Below are positions 8,291-14,493 of a DNA stretch of 27,390 nt, piece after piece. Both the position numbers and the translations under genes were made by a program. Each line of letters opens with the position of its first letter. Positions within the stretch are counted from its first letter, which is position 1. A model generated the notes under the pieces. The model did not search any database. It was not told the DNA's origin and worked only from the letters and a program-made list of their open reading frames with translations. Location of the stretch: positions 1 to 27,390 of the IMG/VR virus record IMGVR_UViG_3300042889_001955, one strand, 5' to 3'. This DNA comes from a virus.

Positions 8291-9096
8291 TAGGTATATG
8301 TCACTCCGGGCTCAAGAGGGATGAGACCCTCCAACCATACGGTTTCTTCATCGTTCTTGGTAGCGATGATGTCATAGTAGGTATCAATCTTAGTAAGTAC
8401 CGTAGAAAAAGGTCCAAACTTGATTTCCAGATAGGTAGAACCCGCCTCATGTACCACATTCATACCACCCAGTTCTGTGTTCAAGGTAGCCAATACGGCG
8501 CTGAGAGGTGATTGTTCGGCTCGAATCTGCATCTCAAAAGTGTAGCCGGTAGTATTGAAGGCCACACCATCCTTTTCCAGTTTGATTCTGAAAGTATGGG
8601 AAACATTGGCCTTGAGTCTGGGGAAGTTGTAAACTTTACTGGTTCCCGCGGGTGTGATCACAGCCACCGGACTGGCCATGACATAGCAGAATGCCTGGCC
8701 GCGCTCGGCTTCATCGACAAACAAGAGGAGCTCTGTACCATCGGGCTCTTCCACGATGGCACCATAACTCAACGCTCCCACGGGCCAGTGCATGGTGAGC
8801 TCTTTGGGAAGGTTCAACATCATGATAGCTCTGTCAGTATCCACCACCGTGAGGAAAGGCTGGGCCAGAATTTCATTAGTGTATCGGTTCTTAAGAACCA
8901 ACCGAACCCGCCTACCAACGATGTTGACGACCTTGCGGTCCTTCTTCCGAAGCGCAAATTCGATCTGGTTATCAACACCCGCGTAGATCCGAAAGTCTGC
9001 TTTGTCCATTGGTAGGTTCCACAAATTTGAAGGTTGGTTATCCGTAAACCGTTGAACTAAAGTGATTCGGTGTCTGATATCGTATAGAATGATCAT
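8290..9096 (-). CDS. Baseplate/tail protein with two related beta domains
   Basis: The 268-aa protein starts at ATG 9096. It appears to hold two domains of about 120 residues with the same plan. The first runs from KADFRIYAGVDNQIEFALRK to EERGQAFCYV; the second starts at AGTSKVYNFPRLKANVSHTF and runs to VWLEGLIPLEPGVTYT. Each has a 'x-x-F-R-I/I-x-F-x-L-K-x-x-G/D' start and a late segment on cost or energy-type 'D-x-Y-x-I'. This resembles baseplate-upper-protein N-terminal folds, an inference from pattern only. The gene leads the structural block and is followed without a gap by the collagen-like gene. Confidence 0.6.
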   Translation of the reverse strand: MIILYDIRHRITLVQRFTDNQPSNLWNLPMDKADFRIYAGVDNQIEFALRKKDRKVVNIVGRRVRLVLKNRYTNEILAQPFLTVVDTDRAIMMLNLPKELTMHWPVGALSYGAIVEEPDGTELLLFVDEAERGQAFCYVMASPVAVITPAGTSKVYNFPRLKANVSHTFRIKLEKDGVAFNTTGYTFEMQIRAEQSPLSAVLATLNTELGGMNVVHEAGSTYLEIKFGPFSTVLTKIDTYYDIIATKNDEETVWLEGLIPLEPGVTYT

Positions 9097-9121
9097 CGTT
9101 CCACCAGTCTGTTTAGCCTGA

Positions 9122-9128
9122 TATTTAG
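9122..9128 (-). promoter_or_regulatory. Late-promoter-like site (CTAAATA)
   Basis: On the minus strand it reads GCTAAATATCAGG, one base from the ATAAATA core. It lies 26 bp upstream of the 268-aa tail gene and is back-to-back with the plus-strand promoter at 9133-9141. Confidence 0.4.
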
Positions 9129-9132
9129 CTCA

Positions 9133-9141
9133 CATAAATAG
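9133..9141 (+). promoter_or_regulatory. Late promoter (CATAAATAG) for the plus-strand gene
   Basis: The core ATAAATA spans 9134-9140. It is 27 bp upstream of the GTG start of the plus-strand 120-aa gene, in the right orientation and distance for T4-type late transcription. Confidence 0.6.
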
Positions 9142-9167
9142 GGTGGCGTTATTAATCAGGACAAGTA

Positions 9168-9530
9168 GTGAACAGTCAACTTGAGAAATTTCCATTCCTG
9201 ACCCTGGGTAAATACCTAGATCAAGAGTACCTTGGAATCATTGGCAATTCTGATAATCAGATTGTCTCAATGTACCTGTTTGATCTCTTGCCTGAAGACT
9301 CCTACAAGAGTCTCTTTCTCGCTCTGGGAGATGAATGGTGGTGGGAGACTAACCGTCAGCTACCAATCAACGTGGCACTCAAAGATCGCTGGGTGGTGTT
9401 TCGACCATTTATGCGAAGTTTTATCGCCAAGGACTTCGAGATCATAGCCGGACCCTGTGTGAGTCTAGACAGTGTGATGATCAAGCGCATCAAGCGCAGA
9501 CAGATCCAATTGATCCGCAAGGATATCTAA
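9168..9530 (+). CDS. Conserved phage protein of unknown function, plus strand
   Basis: This 120-aa protein starts at GTG 9168 behind a weak AGGA site; the next in-frame ATG is 33 codons in and would remove much of the protein. It is likely real: it has its own late promoter, a soluble-protein composition, and a distinctive LGDEWWWETNRQLPIN segment. It also has a strongly basic C-terminus (MIKRIKRRQIQLIRKD). There is no known catalytic motif. The basic tail could contact nucleic acid. It is one of only two plus-strand genes and its stop overlaps the end of the converging minus-strand gene by four bases. Confidence 0.72.
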   Translation: MNSQLEKFPFLTLGKYLDQEYLGIIGNSDNQIVSMYLFDLLPEDSYKSLFLALGDEWWWETNRQLPINVALKDRWVVFRPFMRSFIAKDFEIIAGPCVSLDSVMIKRIKRRQIQLIRKDI

Positions 9531-10009
9531 GCCCAAGTCAGCTTGAAGAGCATCGCGTCATCGGGATTCACAAAACCCCAGGCGAGGTAGATCATTCCAT
9601 CAGTCAAGCCTTGTATTGGATAGAATGTCCATTCCCTAACATTCTGCTCGTGTAGCCAATCCAGCTGGGCTTCAAAGTTAGTTGACTTCAGGCCATACCT
9701 GGCGGGTTCAAATTCTATTGGGGCCCATACAACTTCAAGTGACTTGATCTGACTAGCATCAACTGGATCTATGTATCCTGCGAAGCGGCCACCCTCCCGG
9801 ATACCTTTACAATGGTAGTGTTTATGATCCTCTCCTTTGACAGCATCGAAGAGTAAATATTCGCCGGCGGTGATATCTGGGGCCATGAGACCCACGACTT
9901 CCAACCAACCATAATTCATATCACAGTCGCCTAGACCCAAGCCCAGGCAACCATTGTTCAATACGAGCAGGTAGGCTTCGTTATAGTTGACTGAACAATG
10001 GCGTGTCAT
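9527..10009 (-). CDS. Unknown protein with shared C-terminal DDAMLFKL motif
   Basis: The 160-aa protein starts at ATG 10009, overlapping the end of the PolIII-alpha-like gene by 29 bp, so the two are probably co-translated. I do not recognise the family. It is rich in Gly, Asp and aromatic residues, with several cysteines and histidines (DHKHYHCKG) near residue 65. It ends in WGFVNPDDAMLFKLTWA, a C-terminal motif shared with the two genes upstream at 10583-11109 and more loosely with two genes near 17 kb. The motif may be a docking tail or a common fold end. Confidence 0.65.
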   Translation of the reverse strand: MTRHCSVNYNEAYLLVLNNGCLGLGLGDCDMNYGWLEVVGLMAPDITAGEYLLFDAVKGEDHKHYHCKGIREGGRFAGYIDPVDASQIKSLEVVWAPIEFEPARYGLKSTNFEAQLDWLHEQNVREWTFYPIQGLTDGMIYLAWGFVNPDDAMLFKLTWA

Positions 10010-10583
10010 CGAGAGCCTGCTCTACGAAAAGGTTCATTTGTATTATGACGACATATGAATATGAGAGCGCGTGAGCCTTCTTGAATCCATATTTGTCGTC
10101 ATCCACATTGGTCCAAATCTCAGCTTCAACCTCGGCCCACGAGCGGCCCACAAGGTGGCGCTTTGCTGGTCTGATCAATGCCAACACCATGGCCATCTGT
10201 TCGATGGTCCTGGGTTTCATCGACTCCACGACATCGAAGTGACCGTTGATGTGGAAGAGCTCATTGACCACACTCTCAATCTCGAGAATATCCCATTCGG
10301 GTTCTCGTTCCATGAGTTCAAGCAGATGTTCCTCGTCTCTGACCTTGTTGTAGATGTGTAGGTTAAGGAAATCGATTTTGAAATAACCACGTGATTCAGC
10401 TTCCTTATAGGGAAGGCTGGCCCAGCCCGTCATCGCATCAGTGGGAATATCTTGAAAGTAGACACCAACATTGTGCTTCTTGAATGCACCATTCTCCATG
10501 CGACTTGCGGGTATGTGGAGGAGGTCCTCGAGTGCGAGATCACGATCCGCGAAGTCGATATCAATGTCGGGTATGCGAGTCAT
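9981..10583 (-). CDS. Miniature DNA polymerase III alpha-like catalytic core
   Basis: This 200-aa protein starts at ATG 10583 and aligns by eye with the C-family polymerase core. Residues 5-11 read PDIDIDF (bacterial PolIII alpha has PDFDVDF with two catalytic Asp). Residues 67-73 read YFKIDFLNL (bacterial KFDFLGL holds the third catalytic Asp). Residues 110-140 (FHINGHFDVVESMKP...MAMVLALIRPAKR) match the VFQLES...LVALFRPGPL region. Residues 167-183 (FKKAHALSYSYVV) match FNKSHAAAYA. The PHP, OB, tau-binding and most finger segments are missing; the family norm is about 1,100 residues. Polymerase activity is therefore uncertain. It could be a degenerate polymerase, a nucleotide-binding regulator or a host-replisome competitor. 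It lies within the C-terminal-motif cluster. Confidence 0.75.
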   Translation of the reverse strand: MTRIPDIDIDFADRDLALEDLLHIPASRMENGAFKKHNVGVYFQDIPTDAMTGWASLPYKEAESRGYFKIDFLNLHIYNKVRDEEHLLELMEREPEWDILEIESVVNELFHINGHFDVVESMKPRTIEQMAMVLALIRPAKRHLVGRSWAEVEAEIWTNVDDDKYGFKKAHALSYSYVVIIQMNLFVEQALDDTPLFSQL

Positions 10584-10864
10584 TATCCGAATACTAGCTT
10601 GAACAACATAGCGTCGTCACTATCCGGGAATGCGATTTCCACGAATCCCAGGTACATGGTGGGCAGGTGACCGAGGCCGCGCTCATCTAACCATTCTAGA
10701 ACCTCATCTCCCCTGGGATAGTCCTGTGGGTAAATCATGAACATATTGGGATTAAGGGCTTCTTGGAAGAAGGGTTGGGAAACAATGGCGCCGCCGGCGG
10801 GATTATAACTATCTTGAAGACTGTTACGAGCATACAGGTTGGGGTCTGCTCCACCACGAGGCAT
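10583..10864 (-). CDS. Small unknown protein with C-terminal DDAMLFKL motif
   Basis: The 93-aa protein starts at ATG 10864, overlapping the previous stop (TGATG), and its own stop overlaps the start of the PolIII-alpha-like gene. The N-terminal half is Asn/Pro/Tyr-rich and probably disordered (GGADPNLYARNSLQDSYNPA). The C-terminal half has DEVLEWLDERGLGHLPTMYL and ends VEIAFPDSDDAMLFKLVFG. It belongs to the same C-terminal-motif set as its neighbours. No function is known to me. Confidence 0.65.
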   Translation of the reverse strand: MPRGGADPNLYARNSLQDSYNPAGGAIVSQPFFQEALNPNMFMIYPQDYPRGDEVLEWLDERGLGHLPTMYLGFVEIAFPDSDDAMLFKLVFG

Positions 10865-11109
10865 CAGATGAAGCTCAACTTGAAAAGCATAGCGGTTTCA
10901 GCATCAGGCATTTTGACGATGTAGAGTACTCCGTCGGCTCCAACATCATCGTATTCGATGCCACGGTCTTTCATCCATTGCATCTGGAGACGGGCCTTTG
11001 AATTGAGACCAAAGTGAGCTAAACAGTTGAAAACCAAAGGATCTTGTTTGGTTTGCCGGAAACAGGCAATCCGTTCAAGAACGCGGTTGAGTTCCAAGTA
11101 GTCCACCAT
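10864..11109 (-). CDS. Small unknown protein with C-terminal AMLFKL motif
   Basis: The 81-aa protein starts at ATG 11109, 35 bp inside the end of the 167-aa gene, which suggests translational coupling. It has a helical first half (YLELNRVLERIACFRQTKQD), a middle with LQMQWMKDRGIEYDDVGADG, and ends YIVKMPDAETAMLFKLSFI. The pattern 'W-x-x-D-R/E-x-G...' followed by the C-terminal motif is also found in the 93-aa neighbour (EWLDERGLG...DDAMLFKL), so the two look like paralogues. Confidence 0.65.
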   Translation of the reverse strand: MVDYLELNRVLERIACFRQTKQDPLVFNCLAHFGLNSKARLQMQWMKDRGIEYDDVGADGVLYIVKMPDAETAMLFKLSFI

Positions 11110-11578
11110 CTGTCTTCGTGTTGTCCACTACCACCGAGAGTCCGGGCTTGGACCCTTTGTCGTTATACGTCAGTTCTAACATGACCGACGCATGGTAGTC
11201 AAAGTTCACTACCATGGGTTCCACGCGCTGAATCTTTATAAATTCCACACGGGCGCTACCATAGTCTTTGATGCAATATACGAAGGCACTGATTAAAACA
11301 TCCAAGGAGGTCAGAGCTGGATGATTTGGGTTATCACGTTCTTCCTTGGGAAGTTCGTAGATAGCTTCTAGATTGTTCGCAATCAGGAAGTGAAAATGCC
11401 AGGGCTTGAGATCACTCATTGTGCGGCGACCATCAAAAGCTTTGGTGTGCTGCAGACCCATTAGAAGGGAGTCTTCTTCGAACCAGATTTCTTCGACCTC
11501 ATCAAGATCGTCCTGGCCAATGATTACATAATTGGCAGAACTGGTCGAGTAATCCTCGATCAACACACTCGTAACCAT
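11075..11578 (-). CDS. Unknown phage protein
   Basis: This 167-aa protein starts at ATG 11578 with an AGGT site. It contains mixed alpha/beta sequence: an acidic N-terminal third (QDDLDEVEEIWFEEDSLL), a middle with KPWHFHFLIANNLEAIYELPKEE, and a beta-rich end (VEPMVVNFDYHASVMLELTY). I do not recognise it. It lies between the coiled-coil gene and the small C-terminal-motif genes. Confidence 0.6.
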   Translation of the reverse strand: MVTSVLIEDYSTSSANYVIIGQDDLDEVEEIWFEEDSLLMGLQHTKAFDGRRTMSDLKPWHFHFLIANNLEAIYELPKEERDNPNHPALTSLDVLISAFVYCIKDYGSARVEFIKIQRVEPMVVNFDYHASVMLELTYNDKGSKPGLSVVVDNTKTDGGLLGTQPRS

Positions 11579-11582
11579 ACTT

Positions 11583-11930
11583 TTACCTCAGATCGACCTT
11601 ATTGGCCAACTCATCTTTGAGCTTGCGGATCTCGTTCGTCATGCGATCCATCGCACGTTGCATCTTACTGTGAGCATTATGCAACTCCCGCTGTTGGTTG
11701 CGCGTCTCACGGATCTGTTCTTCGAGAAGTTTGGTGTAGGCCACGGTGGGCACATCCAAGAGCTGACCATTGACTTCGATCTGCTTCACATGACTACCAT
11801 GGACCTTCATACCAGCCAGAACTTTCACAGCACGCTTCTCTTTGTCCTCAGCGGTGTCGGGTCGTTTAACAACCGAGGCCTGCTTGGCTCGGTTGTACAT
11901 CCTACTCACTACTGAATTTGAATCGGGCAT
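11583..11930 (-). CDS. Coiled-coil protein of unknown function
   Basis: The 115-aa protein starts at ATG 11930 with a GGAGG site. A short basic N-terminal part (residues 1-35) precedes a small domain (VKQIEVNGQLLDVPTVAY). Residues 66-112 then form a long, charged helix (LEEQIRETRNQQRELHNAHS and on to IRKLKDELANK) with heptad-like spacing, likely a coiled coil. A late-promoter-like site lies 26 bp upstream. It may be an oligomerisation or scaffold-type protein; no family is recognised. Confidence 0.62.
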   Translation of the reverse strand: MPDSNSVVSRMYNRAKQASVVKRPDTAEDKEKRAVKVLAGMKVHGSHVKQIEVNGQLLDVPTVAYTKLLEEQIRETRNQQRELHNAHSKMQRAMDRMTNEIRKLKDELANKVDLR

Positions 11931-11955
11931 ACTGGCCTCCAGTTATCTACAGTGT

Positions 11956-11961
11956 TATTTA
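11956..11961 (-). promoter_or_regulatory. Late-promoter-like site (GTAAATAAC)
   Basis: The minus strand reads AGGTAAATAACAC, sharing the TAAATA core. It lies in the 36-bp gap upstream of the coiled-coil gene. The match is weaker than those at 22.16 and 22.46 kb. Confidence 0.35.
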
Positions 11962-11966
11962 CCTAC

Positions 11967-12677
11967 TCAGACTCCTGCTTCCTTAAGAAGGATCTTGATG
12001 AAGTCCATATCAGTCTTATGACGCTGGACCTTGTCACCCCAGAAGAAGGGATTGATCCACTCTTTAACCATCATGAGCTGCTCATCAGAGAGCCTCTCGA
12101 ACAATTGGTTGCCCGCGTCGCTATACAGGAGCCAGGGACTTATACGCCCCGTCTGGATCCAACGAGTAGCAAGCGAGGGACTGACCTTGCGGAAGAATTC
12201 TTGCCAGGGCTCACCGGTATCACGGGCCCATTGTTCCATGAGGAGAATGTTCCTCTCCACAGCTTTCTGTGGTTCTTCCTTCTTCGCGAGTTCACGAACC
12301 CAGCGCTCGTACCAAGTCACGTTACTCCAGTCTCTGAGTTGTACCTGCTCCTTGATCAAATACTCCACGAATCCCTCGGGCTCAATGGCGTTGATGTCTA
12401 GGATATAGCGACCGAACGCTGTGAACGCTGTGAAGTATGAGGAATACATGAAGTCCTCATACGCCTTGGGCTTCTTCACACGCATCGAGATCTCATAGAA
12501 CTTCTGAAAGCATCGGAAACCAAAGCGGATGTATTTCTCGTCACGCCACAACCAACGACGCTTGTGCTCGCATGAGTGAGCCAAAAGAGCGTTCTCCTTA
12601 ACGAACACCTTCTTGCAGAACTCACATTTGATCTCAGGCTCCACCACCTTGGCGATCTTCTTTTTAGCTGCCGCCAT
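11967..12677 (-). CDS. Zinc-finger protein of unknown function
   Basis: The 236-aa protein starts at ATG 12677 and overlaps the end of the gp62-like gene by 14 bp. Residues 18-40 form a zinc-finger-like module: C-E-F-C, then 12 residues to His, then Cys-x-His (CEFCKKVFVKENALLAHSCEHKRR). The basic lysine-rich N-terminus (MAAAKKKIAKV) precedes it. The rest is helical and rich in Trp, Phe and Tyr, with FFRKVSPSLATRWIQTGRISPWLL near residues 160-185. The finger suggests nucleic-acid or protein binding. Next to a replication gene it may act in DNA replication or transcription, but that is only context. Confidence 0.62.
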   Translation of the reverse strand: MAAAKKKIAKVVEPEIKCEFCKKVFVKENALLAHSCEHKRRWLWRDEKYIRFGFRCFQKFYEISMRVKKPKAYEDFMYSSYFTAFTAFGRYILDINAIEPEGFVEYLIKEQVQLRDWSNVTWYERWVRELAKKEEPQKAVERNILLMEQWARDTGEPWQEFFRKVSPSLATRWIQTGRISPWLLYSDAGNQLFERLSDEQLMMVKEWINPFFWGDKVQRHKTDMDFIKILLKEAGV

Positions 12678-13188
12678 TGAACTTCTTAAACTCGTCGATA
12701 AGAGGTTTACTGTCGCTGTCCAACATGGCCATATCTCTGAGCAACTGTTTGAATGAATCCAAGGTATATTGGCTCTTGATGATCTTCAATTCCATGGAGT
12801 TCAAACCGGGATGGTGTTCGAGAAAGAATTGATCCAGTTTGTTGGATTTCTTCCTACTCTTGGCCATTGGAATCCATCCATGCCTGTATGTCGTACCTGT
12901 GCCAACGGCGGCCATAAGCTTCCATTGAAGTTCAGGATGTTTGGATATCTCCCAGAAACCAATGTTTACAACCTCATTGGTTATGCAGATATAATACTCA
13001 GCCATCTTGGAGCCATCATCTACCACACTTAGCCATTTCATAGCCGGTAGAGGTGAAAACGCTTTGCGCTGTTCATCTGTGATATCTTGGTAGAAGGAAA
13101 ATCGCTGCATATCGGCGGCATACATCTCATCCTTAATATCAAGGACGGGTGCTGTTTTGGGCTTCACTGGTTTCTTGGGTGCTGCCAT
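12664..13188 (-). CDS. 62: Probable clamp-loader small subunit (gp62-like)
   Basis: The 174-aa protein starts at ATG 13188 with an AGGAG site. After a Lys/Pro-rich tail (residues 1-20) it has the plan of T4-type gp62: AFSPLPAMKWLSVVDD (about 45-60), then ITNEVVNIGFWEISKHPELQ, then WKLMAAVGTG and HGWIPMAK (about 90-110). T4 gp62 shows the corresponding NYLMAAVP...YGKWAK. A helical C-terminus (TLDSFKQLLRDMAML) follows. T4 gp62 (187 aa) joins four gp44 ATPases to load the sliding clamp. No gp44 or gp45 gene lies next to it in this window, unlike T4. The assignment rests on pattern, so it is probable, not certain. Confidence 0.6.
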   Translation of the reverse strand: MAAPKKPVKPKTAPVLDIKDEMYAADMQRFSFYQDITDEQRKAFSPLPAMKWLSVVDDGSKMAEYYICITNEVVNIGFWEISKHPELQWKLMAAVGTGTTYRHGWIPMAKSRKKSNKLDQFFLEHHPGLNSMELKIIKSQYTLDSFKQLLRDMAMLDSDSKPLIDEFKKFNGGS

Positions 13189-13207
13189 GCTATTCTCCTG
13201 GGAATTC

Positions 13208-13214
13208 TACTTAT
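13208..13214 (-). promoter_or_regulatory. Late-promoter-like site (ATAAGTA) for the gp62-like gene
   Basis: On the minus strand it reads GGATAAGTAGAA, one mismatch from ATAAATAGAA. It lies 20 bp from the start of the gp62-like gene and mirrors the plus-strand promoter 4 bp away. Confidence 0.35.
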
Positions 13215-13218
13215 CCAG

Positions 13219-13226
13219 AATAAATA
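13219..13226 (+). promoter_or_regulatory. Late promoter (AATAAATA) for the Ig-like structural gene
   Basis: The sequence GAATAAATAGAAAG lies 51 bp upstream of the plus-strand structural gene. It matches the late promoter on the opposite strand at 7309-7316 in ten consecutive bases (AATAAATAGA). Confidence 0.65.
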
Positions 13227-13250
13227 GAAAGACGCCTTGGCGTCAATTTC
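13227..13250 (+). promoter_or_regulatory. 5' leader hairpin of the Ig-like structural gene
   Basis: GAAAGACGC and GCGTCaaTTTC pair around a CTTG loop. The stem begins where late transcripts would start, so it would cap the mRNA 5' end, possibly stabilising a highly expressed message. Confidence 0.5.
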
Positions 13251-13276
13251 TATCAAACATAAAGGGAGGTAATCCA

Positions 13277-13942
13277 ATGGGACGCCCACTTAAGAAATCA
13301 TTTTTCGGGTCCCCAGCTGCCGCCGGTGCACAGGTTGTTCTCAACTCTGCTCGTATCGCTGGTCAGTCGGCCGCCGCAGGTTATTATATTGTCCGTCAAG
13401 TAGGCACTGGTCGTTTCCAGGTCACTAACGGCTCACTAACCGGTGTTGTTCGTCTAGTAGCTGCAGGTACACTACAAGAAGGTGAAGCTCACGCCATCGT
13501 TAAGCCACACGGTGGCGGCGCGGATGAATACGCCAGGGTAATTCACAATCGTTCGGTTAAGACATGGTCGGGCAACACCTACGCATGGTCCACCGAAGCC
13601 ACTACAACCGCTGGTCAGGCAATGATCGTTGGTACCGTAGCTGTTGGTGATCCATTCACCCTAGCTGCTGCTATCACAGGCACGGCGCGTGTTGGTTTTA
13701 CTCTAACAGCCGTTCCAACACCAGCTGGTCATCTGGGTTCGGTCGCCTACACATATCGTTGGCTCTCGTCTGCTACTACCAATGGCACCTTCGCCGCAAT
13801 CGGTGGTGCAACTGCTTCGACCTACGTCGTGGCCGGTGGTCAGGAAACAAGGTTCATCAGGGTTGAAATCACAGGTACGGATGCAAACGCAGACGTAGCT
13901 GCTGGTACGAGTGTCTCAACCACTGTTGTTCTAGCTGCCTAA
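13277..13942 (+). CDS. Ig-like virion structural protein
   Basis: The likely start is ATG 13277, eight bases after an excellent GGGAGG site (13264-13269); the frame is open further upstream to 13157 but that part overlaps the gp62-like gene and its promoter. The product is 221 aa and starts MGRPLKKSFFG, a start typical of a structural protein in T4-like marine phages. Residues 1-100 form a Gly/Ala-rich domain (YYIVRQVGTGRFQVTNGSL). The C-terminal 90 residues look Ig-like (LGSVAYTYRWLSSATTNGTF, then TRFIRVEITGTDAN). T- and A-ending codons dominate (GGT, GTT, GCT, CGT), unlike its neighbours. With the promoter, leader hairpin and terminator this suggests high expression. A capsid-decoration or abundant surface role is inferred. 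Confidence 0.78.
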   Translation: MGRPLKKSFFGSPAAAGAQVVLNSARIAGQSAAAGYYIVRQVGTGRFQVTNGSLTGVVRLVAAGTLQEGEAHAIVKPHGGGADEYARVIHNRSVKTWSGNTYAWSTEATTTAGQAMIVGTVAVGDPFTLAAAITGTARVGFTLTAVPTPAGHLGSVAYTYRWLSSATTNGTFAAIGGATASTYVVAGGQETRFIRVEITGTDANADVAAGTSVSTTVVLAA

Positions 13943-13956
13943 CACCTAAGACAAGT

Positions 13957-13984
13957 GAAGCGGAGAGTGAATGCTCTCCGCTTC
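13957..13984. terminator. Bidirectional terminator-like hairpin between convergent genes
   Basis: GAAGCGGAGAG (13957-13967) pairs with CTCTCCGCTTC (13974-13984) around a 6-nt loop, an 11-bp GC-rich stem. It lies between the ends of the plus-strand structural gene and the minus-strand 166-aa gene. Only short T-rich tails follow on either side, so it is a good hairpin but a weak classical terminator. Confidence 0.65.
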
Positions 13985-13992
13985 ATCCTTGA

Positions 13993-14493
13993 TTAAACTA
14001 CCTGAGTGATATCCAATACGTCAGGTAACTTATTGGTATCCTTAACAAAATAAGCGCACTTGGGTTTTCCACCCAATTCAAGTGGGATGGTCAGAATATG
14101 ACCATACTTGAGCTTGGGGAAATGCCATTTCACATCAGGGAAGACGTTGATAATTTCGATGTCTAGGAACTCCGGCATGTATCCCGAGAGTGGATTCATT
14201 GTGAATGCTTGGAACTCTCGGTCGTTGATTTGCTTCAACGATATCAACTCCAATTCACCAGAGTTCTTATCTCCAATCACGATACTCCAACTCATTGGCA
14301 TCTGCATCTGCATGTTGCCAATGCGCAGATCCACAGCTGGTTCATTGAAGCTTTCCAACCAGAGAAGTGGAATGAACATATAGTCTACATTGTTGTGGTC
14401 ACTGTAATCCAGGACACAATACCGCATGTCTTCTACTGAATCGGGTATCGCGTTCATGGAAAAAGTATCGTTGTTCTCCGTCAGGATTCTCAT
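13993..14493 (-). CDS. Unknown phage protein downstream of UvsW
   Basis: This 166-aa protein starts at ATG 14493 and overlaps the end of uvsW by four bases (ATGA), so it is translationally coupled to it. The sequence is beta-rich with many Met residues (VDLRIGNMQMQMPMSWSIVIG) and includes KWHFPKLKYGHILTIPLELG near the end. No motif is recognised. The coupling suggests a role linked to recombination or late DNA processing, which is inference only. Confidence 0.62.
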   Translation of the reverse strand: MRILTENNDTFSMNAIPDSVEDMRYCVLDYSDHNNVDYMFIPLLWLESFNEPAVDLRIGNMQMQMPMSWSIVIGDKNSGELELISLKQINDREFQAFTMNPLSGYMPEFLDIEIINVFPDVKWHFPKLKYGHILTIPLELGGKPKCAYFVKDTNKLPDVLDITQVV

